Assembly: GCA_037968475.1 (NCBI GenBank)
Contig: JBBKVO010000018.1
Span: 186,001 to 250,000, forward strand
Length of the DNA stretch: 64,000 nucleotides
Direction of reading: 5' to 3'
Source of the DNA: SB11 sp037968475
Lineage (GTDB): Bacteria > Bacteroidota > Bacteroidia > UBA8524
Under the pieces are notes generated by a model. That model searched no databases, had not been told where the DNA came from, and worked only from the letters and a program-made list of their open reading frames with translations. Positions 9,127 through 18,601 of the stretch are shown here, in pieces (within the stretch, counting starts at the first letter, position 1; the number at the start of each line of letters is the position of its first letter). The translations under genes and the position numbers were made by a program.

Positions 9127-10515
9127 ATGACCTTAATTAAGTCTATTTCTGGTATCAGGGGAACAATTGGCGGGCAAGCTGGCAATGGCCTAACACCTGC
9201 TGATGTTGTTAAATTTACTGCTGCTTTTGGCACATGGCTAAAAAATCGTAGCGATAACAAAACTATTGTTATTGGCCGCGATGCCCGTATATCAGGTGAA
9301 ATGGTGAACCACCTTGTTGTAGGTACCCTTATGGGACTTGGCTTTAATGTAATAGATTTAGGGCTTAGTACTACCCCGACAGTAGAAATTGCCGTACCCG
9401 ATGAAAATGCTGTAGGTGGTATAATACTTACTGCAAGCCATAACCCAAAACAATGGAATGCACTGAAATTGTTGAACGAGAAGGGCGAATTTATTTCGGG
9501 TGCTGATGGCGAAGAGGTTTTAAAAATTGCTGATGAAGTAGAGCGTATTGAATACCCTGCCGTTGAACATATTGGCAGTTACAAAAAAGACGATACTTAT
9601 ATAGATAAACATATAGCTAAAATTTTAGCATTACCACTGGTAGATGTTGAGGCCATAAAAGCCAAAAAATTTAAAATAGTAGTTGATGCTGTAAATAGCA
9701 CTGGCGGTATTGCCGTACCTAAACTACTTACTGCCCTTGGCGTAAAAGAAGTAGTTGAGATTTTTTGCACGCCTGATGGTAAATTCCCTCACAACCCTGA
9801 ACCTTTGCCCGAACATTTAACAGCAATTTGTGGCGAAGTAAAGTTTCATAAAGCTGATTTGGGTATTGTGGTTGACCCTGATGTTGACCGTTTGGCTTTG
9901 GTGAGCGACTATGGCGTTCCCTTTGGCGAAGAGTATACTCTTGTAGCTGTTGCCGATTATGTGCTTAAAAACAAAAAAGGTAATACTGTATCAAACCTTT
10001 CATCATCTCGCGCTTTGCGTGATGTTACCGAAAAACACGGAGGCGAGTATTTTGCCAGTGCTGTGGGTGAGGTTAACGTGGTAACCCTAATGAAAGAAGA
10101 AAATGCAGTAATTGGTGGCGAAGGTAACGGCGGTATTATATACCCCGAGTTACACTATGGCCGTGATGCTTTGGTAGGTATAGCTCTTTTCCTAAGTCAC
10201 TTAGCTAAGTTTGATAAAACAGCATCTATTTTGCGTAGTACTTATCCTGATTATCATATCTCTAAAAACAAAATACAGTTAACGGATGATGTGGATTTGG
10301 ACGCGGTATTGAAAAAAGTACGCGAAAAATATAAAACGCAACCGGTTAATTTGATTGATGGATTAAAAATTGAGTTTGACCAAGAGTGGGTGCATTTGCG
10401 CAAATCGAACACCGAGCCTATTATCCGCATATATTCTGAAAGCCAAAGCGAAAGCACTGCTAATACCTTGGCACACAAAATAATGCTAGATATTAGCGAG
10501 ATACTTAAAGGCTAA
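9127..10515 (+). CDS. glmM: Phosphoglucosamine mutase (alpha-D-phosphohexomutase family)
   Basis: 462 aa. Four-domain phosphohexomutase, most likely converting glucosamine-6-P to glucosamine-1-P for cell-wall UDP-GlcNAc. Seen: N-terminal SGIRGTIG; phosphoserine loop TASHNP with Ser104; metal loop DPDVDRLA; sugar-binding GGEGNGG; and phosphate-binding RKSNTEPIIRIYSE. The substrate could instead be another hexose phosphate, since GlmM and phosphomannomutases share these motifs. A TAnnTTTG element (TATTTTTG, 9102-9109) lies 17 bases before the ATG. Confidence 0.9.
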   Translation: MTLIKSISGIRGTIGGQAGNGLTPADVVKFTAAFGTWLKNRSDNKTIVIGRDARISGEMVNHLVVGTLMGLGFNVIDLGLSTTPTVEIAVPDENAVGGIILTASHNPKQWNALKLLNEKGEFISGADGEEVLKIADEVERIEYPAVEHIGSYKKDDTYIDKHIAKILALPLVDVEAIKAKKFKIVVDAVNSTGGIAVPKLLTALGVKEVVEIFCTPDGKFPHNPEPLPEHLTAICGEVKFHKADLGIVVDPDVDRLALVSDYGVPFGEEYTLVAVADYVLKNKKGNTVSNLSSSRALRDVTEKHGGEYFASAVGEVNVVTLMKEENAVIGGEGNGGIIYPELHYGRDALVGIALFLSHLAKFDKTASILRSTYPDYHISKNKIQLTDDVDLDAVLKKVREKYKTQPVNLIDGLKIEFDQEWVHLRKSNTEPIIRIYSESQSESTANTLAHKIMLDISEILKG

Positions 10516-10523
10516 ATTTAATG

Positions 10524-10551
10524 TGCTGATTTGCGAATATGTAAATCAGCA
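10524..10551 (+). terminator. Hairpin between glmM and ychF
   Basis: A perfect 9-bp stem TGCTGATTT/AAATCAGCA with a 10-nt loop lies 8 bases after the glmM stop. It lacks a T-run, so it may be a processing or stabilising hairpin rather than a strict intrinsic terminator. Nothing else is recognised in this 92-base gap. Confidence 0.35.
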
Positions 10552-10607
10552 AATAGTATAATCATTATAGATAAGAGCCAAAGGCTACAATAAACCTAAA
10601 AAACAAA

Positions 10608-11711
10608 ATGGCATTACAATGTGGTATAGTTGGGCTTCCCAACGTAGGTAAATCAACACTTTTTAACTGTTTATCAAACGCTAAAGCACAAGCGGCAAAT
10701 TTTCCGTTTTGTACTATAGAGCCCAATGTGGGTGTAATAACTGTGCCCGATGAAAGGCTAAACGAATTGGCCAAATTGGTAAACCCACAACGCATTTTGC
10801 CTACCACTGTAGAAATTGTTGATATAGCAGGTTTAGTAAAGGGAGCCAGCAAAGGTGAAGGATTGGGCAACCAGTTTTTGGGTAATATACGCAGCACTGA
10901 TGCTATTATACACGTTGTACGTTGTTTTGATGATGACAATGTAGTACACGTTGACGGTAGTGTAGACCCTGTGCGCGATAAAGAAATTATTGATACTGAA
11001 CTGCAACTGAAAGACCTTGACACGGTCGAAAAACGCTTAGTAAAAGTAGTGAAGCAAGCTAAAACAGGTGGCGACCCACTTGCCAAAAAAGAGGCTGATT
11101 TGCTAGAGCGTATAAAAACAGTTTTAGAACAAGGAAAATCGGCAAGGCTGGTATTGCCCTCTAATGAGGATGAGCGTAGGTTGTTAAAAGAATTTCAACT
11201 ACTTACAGGCAAACCTATACTATACGTATGCAATGTTGACGAAGGTAGTGTGGTAAACGGAAATGCGCATACTGAGCGTTTTAAGGCTGCAATAGCTGAT
11301 GAGAATGCCGAAGTACTTATTATTAGTGCTGCTATTGAGGCGGATATTACTGAATTGGATAGTTTTGAAGACCGCCAAGCTTTTTTAGAAGATTTGGGCC
11401 TGAAAGATTCAGGCGTTACAAAACTGATAAAAGCAGCCTATACCTTGCTTGACCTTATTACCTACTTTACCGCAGGTGTGCAAGAGGTACGTGCTTGGAC
11501 GATAACTAAGGGAACTAAAGCTCCGCAAGCTGCGGCAGTGATACATACTGACTTTGAAAAAGGTTTTATACGTGCTGAGGTGATACACTACGCCGACTAT
11601 ATACATTATAGCAGTGAAGCTGCTTGCAGAGATGCAGGAAAGTTAAACGTTGAAGGAAAAGAGTATATAGTGCAAGACGGAGACGTGATGCACTTTAGGT
11701 TTAATGTTTAG
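10608..11711 (+). CDS. ychF: Redox-regulated ATPase YchF (Obg-related)
   Basis: 367 aa, standard length. YchF is a P-loop protein that prefers ATP over GTP and associates with ribosomes. P-loop GLPNVGKST is near residues 8-16, followed by the switch region DIAGLVKGASKGEGLGNQFL. The usual NKxD specificity motif is replaced by CNVDEG, in keeping with ATP preference. A C-terminal TGS-like domain (about 280-367) ends DGDVMHFRFNV. Its stop is directly adjacent to the stop of the convergent response-regulator gene, with no base between. Confidence 0.97.
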   Translation: MALQCGIVGLPNVGKSTLFNCLSNAKAQAANFPFCTIEPNVGVITVPDERLNELAKLVNPQRILPTTVEIVDIAGLVKGASKGEGLGNQFLGNIRSTDAIIHVVRCFDDDNVVHVDGSVDPVRDKEIIDTELQLKDLDTVEKRLVKVVKQAKTGGDPLAKKEADLLERIKTVLEQGKSARLVLPSNEDERRLLKEFQLLTGKPILYVCNVDEGSVVNGNAHTERFKAAIADENAEVLIISAAIEADITELDSFEDRQAFLEDLGLKDSGVTKLIKAAYTLLDLITYFTAGVQEVRAWTITKGTKAPQAAAVIHTDFEKGFIRAEVIHYADYIHYSSEAACRDAGKLNVEGKEYIVQDGDVMHFRFNV

Positions 11712-12122
11712 TTAGCTAATATTTTTACGGGGATGTGGATTAGCAATTACCATTTGCTGTATTTCATCCAACGTTACTGGTTTTTCCAAATATTCAGTAA
11801 CATCTTCATAATTTTTAGCTTTTTCAATATCCTTTGGATTTATTGATGAGCTTACCATATATATAATTATACTTTTAGCAAGTTGTTGCTTTATTGTATT
11901 AAATATTTCTAAAAATTCCCATCCGTCCATAATGGGCATATTGATATCCAACAATATTACATTGGGAAGCATACCCGCATCACTTTTATTGGCAAGCAAG
12001 GCATCAATGGCTAGTTTTCCATTCTCAAAAAACTGTACTTCATTTATAAAGTCTGCCCTTTTTATGAGACGTTTAATGCCCATTTTATACACTTCGTCGT
12101 CGTCAACAATATATGCTTTCAC
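11712..12122 (-). CDS. Single-domain response regulator (CheY/Rcp1-like)
   Basis: 136 aa, a receiver domain only. VDDDE acidic cluster at residues 6-10, phosphoacceptor Asp59 in LLDINMPIMDG, the MVSSS switch Ser/Thr and EKPV Lys. No output domain, so it would act by protein contact or phosphotransfer. It begins 25 bases after the sensor-kinase gene on the same strand, making that kinase its likely partner. Confidence 0.92.
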   Translation of the reverse strand: MKAYIVDDDEVYKMGIKRLIKRADFINEVQFFENGKLAIDALLANKSDAGMLPNVILLDINMPIMDGWEFLEIFNTIKQQLAKSIIIYMVSSSINPKDIEKAKNYEDVTEYLEKPVTLDEIQQMVIANPHPRKNIS

Positions 12123-12147
12123 CCTATTTATAATTTACGTGAATGTA

Positions 12148-14700
12148 TTAAAAAAATATTCTAAATACAGTGCCTTTATTTACTTCACTTTCTACCTCTA
12201 CTTTTCCGCCCATTGCTTCTATCTGATTTTTGCTAATAAATAAGCCTATCCCTTTTGCATCAGCGTTGTTATGAAAGGTCTTATACAGTCCAAATATTTT
12301 TTCGCCATTCCTTTTTAGGTCAATCCCCAAACCGTTATCTTTTATTCGCAGTACGGGTCTATCATCTTCATAATATATATCAAGTGTTACTTCGGCAATC
12401 CTATCCGGATGACAGTATTTTAAACCATTTGACAAAAAGTTTAGCAACACGCTTTCCATATAAGCAGCGTTATACTCAATTTCTAAATCGGCAGGTAAGT
12501 TGTTTATTATTTTACCTCCTTTTGAGGCTATTGCACCACTTAATACTTCAATAATTTTATTGGCATAATTCTTTAAATTTATTTTTTCTTTCTGTATGTT
12601 TAAGTTGGTTTGTATATGCACCACCTCGTTTAGATGTACAATAGTTTCGGTGAGGCTTTTTGATATTCCTTTAAGAAGAGCTAACATCTCTTCACGTTCT
12701 TCATCACTTTCGGCAGTCTCTAAAATGTTTAATATCATTTCAATATTTCCTGAGTGTGAACGAAGATTATGTGATACTATATAGGCAAAGTTTAGCAAGC
12801 GTTTATTCTGCTCACCAACAATATTTATAGTAGTTTCAAGCTCATGTTCTTTTTGTTTTTGCCACGATACATCAGTGGCTATACCCAAAAATCCTGTAAG
12901 CTCATTGTTACTATTGCGTATACCTGTAATTACTAATTGTACGGGAAAGGTGCTGCCATCTTTACGTTTATATGTCCATTCTCTCGATTCGTACTTGCCT
13001 TGTTTAGCGTACTCCACAAACACATCAAACCCTCTTATTTCTCTACCAAACAGTTCACTAAGCTCATTACCGCGTTTAATTACTTCTTCTTCAATATGAA
13101 GTATTGCCGGCGACTGTTTTCCTACCATTTCATCGGTAGTATACCCCAAAAGGGTTTCAGACCCTTTACTAAAGTTGGTGATTATACCGTCTAAACCTGT
13201 ACTAATTATTGACACATGATTTCCCGAATCGAAAAGGCCTTTAAGTTCAAGATTGACTTTTAATAACTCTTCTTCAACTTGTTTTCTTACCGTTATGTCT
13301 AAAATGGTGCCCACCATCTTTATGGCTTTTCCGTTTTCGTCTCTCCCTACACTTCCATGAGCCTCAACATAACAGGTTGAGCCATCTTTTTTTGTAATTC
13401 TGAATTCTTCGTGGTACGGTCGTTTGCCTTCTAATACATCCGCTACCGCCTGCAATACTCTATCCTTATCATTAGGGTGTAAGACACTTACAAACAGATC
13501 ATAATTTACTTCAATTTCATTAGGCTCATACCCAAAAATGCGATACTGTTGTGTAGACCATTTCTCTTCACCACTTACAATATCCCACTCCCAACTACCC
13601 AAACGTGCTATTTCTTGTGCCTTTTCCAAATTCTCACTCGATTTACGGTGTTCGTCCTCGGCAACCCTTAAATCCGTAAGGTCAAGGTTAGTACCTGTTA
13701 AAGTTATTACTTTCCCTTCACGATTATACCCTGCTACAGCCCTTGCATGTATATAGTGTATCGAACCATCTTTCCACACAATTCTAAATTCACTATCTAT
13801 TGCATCACCACCATCCAAAGCCCCATACAGTTCCTTTTTCACTCGCGCAGCATCACTACTGTGTATTTTTGCCATCCACTTACGTATCATGCCCTTTTTG
13901 CCACCTGCCTCAAAGGGCATATTGTACATTGCATACATGGTTTCATCCCACAGTAGATTATCAGCTAAAACATCATACTCCCATATACCAATTTTTGCTG
14001 TGCCTGTGGCTAAGAAAAGCCTATCGGTAGTTTCTTTTATCAGCTTGTTACTGGCATTTAGCCTGCGTATGGCAGGCATAAAAATAAATACAAAACTTAG
14101 TATTGTTGCCCCCATTGCTAAAAGCATAAGGCTAAGCACCACCATTTTTACATCATCGTGTTTTTTTACTGCCTCTGCCTCAAAATCATCAACAATAACC
14201 TCCATAGCATACAAAAACTTCAGATCGTTTTGTTTGATGATTTTTATTGCTGCTACAGCCGTTGCCGAATCGGGATTAGGAACAAAAAACATCTCGGCAG
14301 CTGCACAAATATTTTGCAACTGAGGTTCTATACTATCTAGCTGTACTTTTATTTTTTTACTCCTTTTATGCTCCAAACCCAATGAGCTATCACCATTAGT
14401 TAGTATATAGTGTGCTTTTTTAAACCTTTCAACCAATAGCTGTATTGTATCTATATCGGCAGGATTTATTTTTTTGGTTGAGTATATGGATTGGCTAAGA
14501 TTATATACCTGTTTTGATATACGCTGGCCATACATACGCTGCCTGCCTGCAATATTTATAAGTGAAGCATCTTCGCTGGTACTACTCAGTTTATACTGTA
14601 TTATAAACTGGCAAGCTATTAAAGTACCCAGTACTATTGTAATAAAAAAAAGGTAGCCGTTTCTTAATGGGCGGGTAATCTTTTTAAATTCATTGGTCAT
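12148..14700 (-). CDS. Membrane sensor histidine kinase with PilJ-like N-terminus and three PAS domains
   Basis: 850 aa. First membrane segment about 17-35; a periplasmic helical region with LINIAGRQRMYGQRISKQVY, resembling the PilJ/NarX-like sensor N-terminus; second membrane segment about 184-210; three PAS/PAC units (about 220-345, 355-475, 485-620), each with the WxYD or GSxxYVEAHG type signature; a dimerisation helix with FAYIVSHNLRSHSGNI, whose His is the likely phosphorylation site; and an HATPase domain (NFLSNGLKYCHP, DNGLGIDL, GIGLFI). The ligand is unknown. It is transcribed just before the CheY-like gene, forming a two-component pair. Confidence 0.93.
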   Translation of the reverse strand: MTNEFKKITRPLRNGYLFFITIVLGTLIACQFIIQYKLSSTSEDASLINIAGRQRMYGQRISKQVYNLSQSIYSTKKINPADIDTIQLLVERFKKAHYILTNGDSSLGLEHKRSKKIKVQLDSIEPQLQNICAAAEMFFVPNPDSATAVAAIKIIKQNDLKFLYAMEVIVDDFEAEAVKKHDDVKMVVLSLMLLAMGATILSFVFIFMPAIRRLNASNKLIKETTDRLFLATGTAKIGIWEYDVLADNLLWDETMYAMYNMPFEAGGKKGMIRKWMAKIHSSDAARVKKELYGALDGGDAIDSEFRIVWKDGSIHYIHARAVAGYNREGKVITLTGTNLDLTDLRVAEDEHRKSSENLEKAQEIARLGSWEWDIVSGEEKWSTQQYRIFGYEPNEIEVNYDLFVSVLHPNDKDRVLQAVADVLEGKRPYHEEFRITKKDGSTCYVEAHGSVGRDENGKAIKMVGTILDITVRKQVEEELLKVNLELKGLFDSGNHVSIISTGLDGIITNFSKGSETLLGYTTDEMVGKQSPAILHIEEEVIKRGNELSELFGREIRGFDVFVEYAKQGKYESREWTYKRKDGSTFPVQLVITGIRNSNNELTGFLGIATDVSWQKQKEHELETTINIVGEQNKRLLNFAYIVSHNLRSHSGNIEMILNILETAESDEEREEMLALLKGISKSLTETIVHLNEVVHIQTNLNIQKEKINLKNYANKIIEVLSGAIASKGGKIINNLPADLEIEYNAAYMESVLLNFLSNGLKYCHPDRIAEVTLDIYYEDDRPVLRIKDNGLGIDLKRNGEKIFGLYKTFHNNADAKGIGLFISKNQIEAMGGKVEVESEVNKGTVFRIFF

Positions 14701-14847
14701 TAATTCCTATTACTTTTTTTAAAATTTGCTTGACTTGTACCGACTTACCTTCAAAATCACTAATTTATTAAAATATTTTCATTAATAGTGAGAATATTTG
14801 TTTTAACGGTAGGCAAGGTTATCTACCAAATGGTTTTTAACACGTTA

Positions 14848-14876
14848 TTGCTAATACGCAAAAGGGGCTATCTTTG
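14848..14876 (+). promoter_or_regulatory. Bacteroidota-type promoter of paaN
   Basis: TTG at 14848-14850, an 18-bp spacer, then TATCTTTG at 14869-14876 match the -33/-7 pattern of the primary sigma factor of Bacteroidota. The expected transcription start is about 7 nt further, leaving a leader of roughly 10 nt before the ATG at 14891. Confidence 0.6.
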
Positions 14877-14890
14877 CGGCAAATTTTAGA

Positions 14891-16564
14891 ATGATTATGA
14901 ACCAAGCCTCTTCTTTGTTCGAAAAACACAAGCCCATGCTTGATGCGGCTATTGCAGCCATTAGCGAACGTAACTACTATACTCCCTATCCTGAAAGCCC
15001 TAGGGCATACGCTGAAGATGCTGATGCAAAAGGCAAAAGTTATTTTCAGACTTTATTAAACAATAATTTTAACGAGCTGTTGCAAACTGGCGAGCGTGCC
15101 TTTATTGGCGAAGAAGTTTCACCATTTTTGCAATTGGGTTTGGGTATTAGCTACCCTGCTTTCTCGCCCGAGCAGCTTATTAGCAATGCTAAAACTGCCC
15201 AAAAGCAGTGGAGCAAGGCCAGTGTTGAAGAACGCACGGGCTTACTTATTGAAACACTTGAGCAAATTAAAAATCGCTTTTTTGATATTGCCTATGCCAC
15301 AATGCACACTACAGGGCAAGGTTTTATTATGTCTTTTCAGGCAAGCGGCCCCCATGCCAATGATAGAGCTTTAGAAGCTATTACTATGGGCTATATGGAA
15401 CTTACCCGCTTTCCACACGAAGTAATGTGGGTGAAAAACATGGGCAAGTTTGATGTAAAAGTGCGTAAAAATTGGAAGGCAATGCCCAAAGGTATAGGCA
15501 TGGTTATAGGTTGCTCTACCTTCCCTACTTGGAATACAGTTCCGGGTATGTTTGCCGATTTAATTTCAGGTAATACAGTTATAGTTAAACCTCACCCAAA
15601 AGCTATTTTGCCTATTGCTATTGTAGTAGCCGAAATGCAAAAAGTATTGAAGAACAATGGTTATGACTCTAACACAGTTCAATTAGCCGTTGATACAGTT
15701 TCGCAACCCATAACCAAACAATTGGCTGAAAACGAAAATGTAAAGTTGGTTGATTTTACAGGCAGCTCATCATTTGGTAACTATGTTGAAGGGTTGGAAA
15801 ACAAAGAGGTTTTTACTGAAAAAGCTGGTGTAAACTCTGTTTTGCTTGATTCAGCCGATAACCTTGATGCTGTTATACAAAATCTTGCCTTTTCGGTATC
15901 GCTATACTCAAAACAAATGTGTACAGCACCGCAAAATATCTATTTATCAAAAGAAGGTGTTAAAACTCCTGATGGGGTTGTTGCCTATGATGATGTGGTA
16001 GATAAATTGGTTGAAGCCATAAAAGCTATTGTAAACAACCCTAAAATGGGTGCAGGTACATTGGGCGGTATTCAAGCCGATGCTACCATACAACGCGTGC
16101 AAACTGCCGCAGGTGCAGGTGGACGGATGGTTTTGGCAAGCGTAAAAGTAGCCAACCCTGAATTTGAAAACGCCCGCACAGCTAGCCCTAGTATTATTGA
16201 GGTATCTGTAGATCAAAAAGAGGTATACCTAACCGAGTGCTTTGGCCCGGTTGTTTTTATTATTAAAACTAATAACAGTCAACAATCGCTTGAGTTGATA
16301 AAAGAATCGGCTAGTACGCATGGTGCAATTACTTGCTTGGCATATGCCACTGACGAGGCTTTTCAAACTACCATTGAAGATGAGATGAACAGTGTGTTTA
16401 CTCCTGTATCATTCAACTTCACAGGTGCAATATTTGTAAACCAGCACGCTGCATTTTCTGATTTTCATGTATCGGGAGGTAATCCCGCAGGTAATGCCAG
16501 CTTTACTAATCCTGATTATATTAACCGCCGCTTTGTATGGGTGGGAAATAGGTTTGGTGTATAG
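14891..16564 (+). CDS. paaN: Phenylacetic acid degradation protein PaaN (aldehyde dehydrogenase superfamily)
   Basis: 557 aa. PaaN is an ALDH-superfamily enzyme associated with phenylacetate catabolism, thought to oxidise the ring-opened semialdehyde. The PaaN-type N-terminus (RNYYTPYPESPRAYAEDADA) precedes the ALDH domain, with FTGSSSFGNYVEG, Glu in VFTEKAGVNSV and the candidate catalytic Cys in SKQMCTAPQN. Start is ATG 14891 or the in-frame ATG two codons later. No other paa gene lies within the window, so it is unlinked from the rest of the pathway here. A strong intrinsic terminator follows. Confidence 0.88.
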   Translation: MIMNQASSLFEKHKPMLDAAIAAISERNYYTPYPESPRAYAEDADAKGKSYFQTLLNNNFNELLQTGERAFIGEEVSPFLQLGLGISYPAFSPEQLISNAKTAQKQWSKASVEERTGLLIETLEQIKNRFFDIAYATMHTTGQGFIMSFQASGPHANDRALEAITMGYMELTRFPHEVMWVKNMGKFDVKVRKNWKAMPKGIGMVIGCSTFPTWNTVPGMFADLISGNTVIVKPHPKAILPIAIVVAEMQKVLKNNGYDSNTVQLAVDTVSQPITKQLAENENVKLVDFTGSSSFGNYVEGLENKEVFTEKAGVNSVLLDSADNLDAVIQNLAFSVSLYSKQMCTAPQNIYLSKEGVKTPDGVVAYDDVVDKLVEAIKAIVNNPKMGAGTLGGIQADATIQRVQTAAGAGGRMVLASVKVANPEFENARTASPSIIEVSVDQKEVYLTECFGPVVFIIKTNNSQQSLELIKESASTHGAITCLAYATDEAFQTTIEDEMNSVFTPVSFNFTGAIFVNQHAAFSDFHVSGGNPAGNASFTNPDYINRRFVWVGNRFGV

Positions 16565-16594
16565 CTTCTTCATTAACTTTATATATACTATACT

Positions 16595-16628
16595 CCCCAA
16601 TAGCTTTGCTATTGGGGTTTTGTTTTTT
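16595..16628 (+). terminator. Intrinsic terminator after paaN
   Basis: A perfect 10-bp stem CCCCAATAGC/GCTATTGGGG with a TTT loop (16595-16617) is followed by a T-rich run to 16628. It lies about 30 bases after the paaN stop. Confidence 0.85.
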
Positions 16629-16722
16629 TGCCTAATAGCCAGTTTCAACCAGCCATTCTAGTATCAGCCTAAATAACTATTAGATAGCCCTGTGCAGCTT
16701 TAATTAAGTATATTGGCAACTA

Positions 16723-17703
16723 ATGAGAAAAATAACCGCATTTACTATGGCATTCTGTATGCTAGTTGCTTTTAATGCTTGCAAAAAAGCTGATGATAAC
16801 AAAAATGGTTCACCTGCACCCAGCACAACATGCAAACTAAAAAGCACAAAAGAGATTATCGCATCAAACGGAAACCCCAATCAATATGGTGGTTTTGTAT
16901 TGTATTACGATAACGCTGACAGAATAAACAAAGTTAGTTTTCTTGATTCCACGACTGGTAATGAAGATTCTAGCAGCTATGCCCTATTATTATATACCAA
17001 TAGCAACATTACTAGTCTGAAATTATTTCAACAAGGTCAGGAAGCAGTAAATTCCTCTATAACATACTCCACCTTAAATAAGGTAGAGCAACGTGTTTTT
17101 AATTTAGATGGGGACTTTGGTCAGGCTAAAATAACTCAAATATATTTTTATGATAATAATGGGTATATCGAGTACTGTTTAAGCCGTTTTGAAGCTGATA
17201 ATATACCAGGTTTAGGCAAAGTGGTTAGCATTGATAGTGCCCGTTACCTTAATTATAATTCATTTGGTCGCCCTTCCGGTGTGGTAGTCTTCAACTCTTT
17301 TACATCTACAAACCAAGGCGCTGAACCCTTCAGTTTTAGCGAAGAAATAGCCTATCAATATGATGCTAAAGGTAACCGAACTAAAACATCAAGCAAAAAT
17401 GTTGTTAGCGCCCCTTTTATAGAAACCTATTCGGCTACTTTTGATATCGGAAAAACTCTTGGTGATGCTAAAGAAGCTAATGTTTTGCTTTCAAAACTTT
17501 TTTTTGATGGTTGGGAAGATCCAAACTTAAATTCTAAAGATACTGATGTGAGCCTTAAACTTACAGAAACTAATACCGAAAACGGCGTTGGTGAAACTAA
17601 AACATCTATTTTTATTTTTAATGATAAAGGAAACCCTGCTTCTTCAAAAGAAACTTCAACAACTGAAATTAAAAACACCACTTATACATACGTATGTAAG
17701 TAA
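16723..17703 (+). CDS. Lipoprotein of unknown function
   Basis: 326 aa. Signal peptide with a lipobox (VAFNAC, Cys at about residue 20) followed by KKADDN, so it is probably anchored in the membrane as an SPII lipoprotein. The mature part has alternating Tyr/Asn-rich strands (YYDNADRINKVSF, YDAKGNRTKTSS) resembling the DUF4595/RHS-like beta-strand pattern of many Bacteroidota lipoproteins, but I cannot assign it to a family. It is a single gene with its own terminator; role unknown. Confidence 0.75.
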   Translation: MRKITAFTMAFCMLVAFNACKKADDNKNGSPAPSTTCKLKSTKEIIASNGNPNQYGGFVLYYDNADRINKVSFLDSTTGNEDSSSYALLLYTNSNITSLKLFQQGQEAVNSSITYSTLNKVEQRVFNLDGDFGQAKITQIYFYDNNGYIEYCLSRFEADNIPGLGKVVSIDSARYLNYNSFGRPSGVVVFNSFTSTNQGAEPFSFSEEIAYQYDAKGNRTKTSSKNVVSAPFIETYSATFDIGKTLGDAKEANVLLSKLFFDGWEDPNLNSKDTDVSLKLTETNTENGVGETKTSIFIFNDKGNPASSKETSTTEIKNTTYTYVCK

Positions 17704-17728
17704 TTTCGGTTAACTAAATAATGTATTT

Positions 17729-17758
17729 AAAAGCAGCCTTTGGCTGCTTTTCTTGTTT
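17729..17758 (+). terminator. Intrinsic terminator
   Basis: Perfect 10-bp stem AAAAGCAGCC/GGCTGCTTTT with a TTT loop (17729-17751), then a T-rich tail. The symmetry and flanking A and T tracts would also allow minus-strand use. Confidence 0.8.
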
Positions 17759-17816
17759 ACTGAAAACAATACTGAAACTAAATTGTTAGTATAGCTTTAT
17801 TTTTTAACATAAAAAT

Positions 17817-17832
17817 TAATGTTTAAACATTA
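17817..17832. promoter_or_regulatory. 16-bp perfect palindrome upstream of yceI, candidate operator
   Basis: TAATGTTTAAACATTA is a perfect palindrome ending 6 bp before the putative -7 element of yceI, where it would cover the -33 region. The core TGTTTAAACA recurs at 18601-18610 and 30583-30592. No regulator is identified. Confidence 0.4.
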
Positions 17833-17838
17833 TTTGTA

Positions 17839-17846
17839 TATATTTG
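17839..17846 (+). promoter_or_regulatory. Putative -7 element of yceI promoter
   Basis: TATATTTG matches TAnnTTTG and lies 42 bases upstream of the yceI ATG. No clear TTTG is found 19 bp upstream because the palindrome occupies that position. Confidence 0.4.
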
Positions 17847-17888
17847 TATTACTTTAACAGAGTAAATACTTTATAATTCAACACTAAA

Positions 17889-18545
17889 ATGAAAAAACTA
17901 TTCGTAGTTCTATTCGCAGCAGCCAGCTTGGCAGCTTGCAAAGACAAAAAAACATCTGAAACTGCCGGTGAGGTAGCACAGGCAACTGAAACATCAGCAA
18001 ACTACACAGTTGATGCAGCTGCAAGCACATTGGGCTGGAGCGGCTCTAAAGTTGTAACTGGTAGCCACACAGGTACTATTGCCATTGAAAGTGGTTCTTT
18101 GAAAGTAGAAGAAGGTAACCTAGTAGCAGGTAACTTTACTATAGACATGAAAACTATTAAAAACAATGACCTTAAAGATGCTGCTGAAAATGCAAAACTA
18201 GTAGGCCACCTTTCAAGCCCTGATTTTTTCCATGTAGATAGCTTTACTACTGCCACTTTTGAAATAACAAAAGTTGCCGCATTAGAAGGTGATAAAGACG
18301 GAAATACACACACAATTAGCGGTAACCTTACCCTAAAAGGTACTACCCGCGAAATTAGCTTCCCTGCTAAAGTAACACTTACCGAAGATGCTATTACTGC
18401 TTCTGCTAAAACAGAAATCAATCGTTTGGATTGGAATGTAATGTGGGGTAATGAAAATGATAATGCTGCACGTGCTTTCTTAAAAGAAAATTTCGTAAGC
18501 AATAAAATTGGCTTAGATATAAATCTTACAGCCAAGAAAAACTAA
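17889..18545 (+). CDS. YceI-family lipoprotein
   Basis: 218 aa. Lipoprotein signal (LFAAASLAAC) then an acidic linker and a YceI domain (about 38-218) that begins YTVDAAASTLGWSGSKV and includes SPDFFHVDSFTTATFEI and HTISGNLTLKGTTREI. YceI proteins are lipocalin-like barrels that bind long isoprenoid or amphiphilic molecules; the ligand here is unknown. Monocistronic, with a palindrome and -7 element in front and an intrinsic terminator behind. Confidence 0.92.
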   Translation: MKKLFVVLFAAASLAACKDKKTSETAGEVAQATETSANYTVDAAASTLGWSGSKVVTGSHTGTIAIESGSLKVEEGNLVAGNFTIDMKTIKNNDLKDAAENAKLVGHLSSPDFFHVDSFTTATFEITKVAALEGDKDGNTHTISGNLTLKGTTREISFPAKVTLTEDAITASAKTEINRLDWNVMWGNENDNAARAFLKENFVSNKIGLDINLTAKKN

Positions 18546-18564
18546 GCGAAGATAATTTCACTAT

Positions 18565-18601
18565 AAGCGTGTCCTTTAACAATTAAGGACACGCTTTTTT
18601 T
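18565..18601 (+). terminator. Intrinsic terminator after yceI
   Basis: A perfect 12-bp stem AAGCGTGTCCTT (18565-18576) / AAGGACACGCTT (18585-18596) with an 8-nt loop and a following T-run, 20 bases after the yceI stop. Confidence 0.88.
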
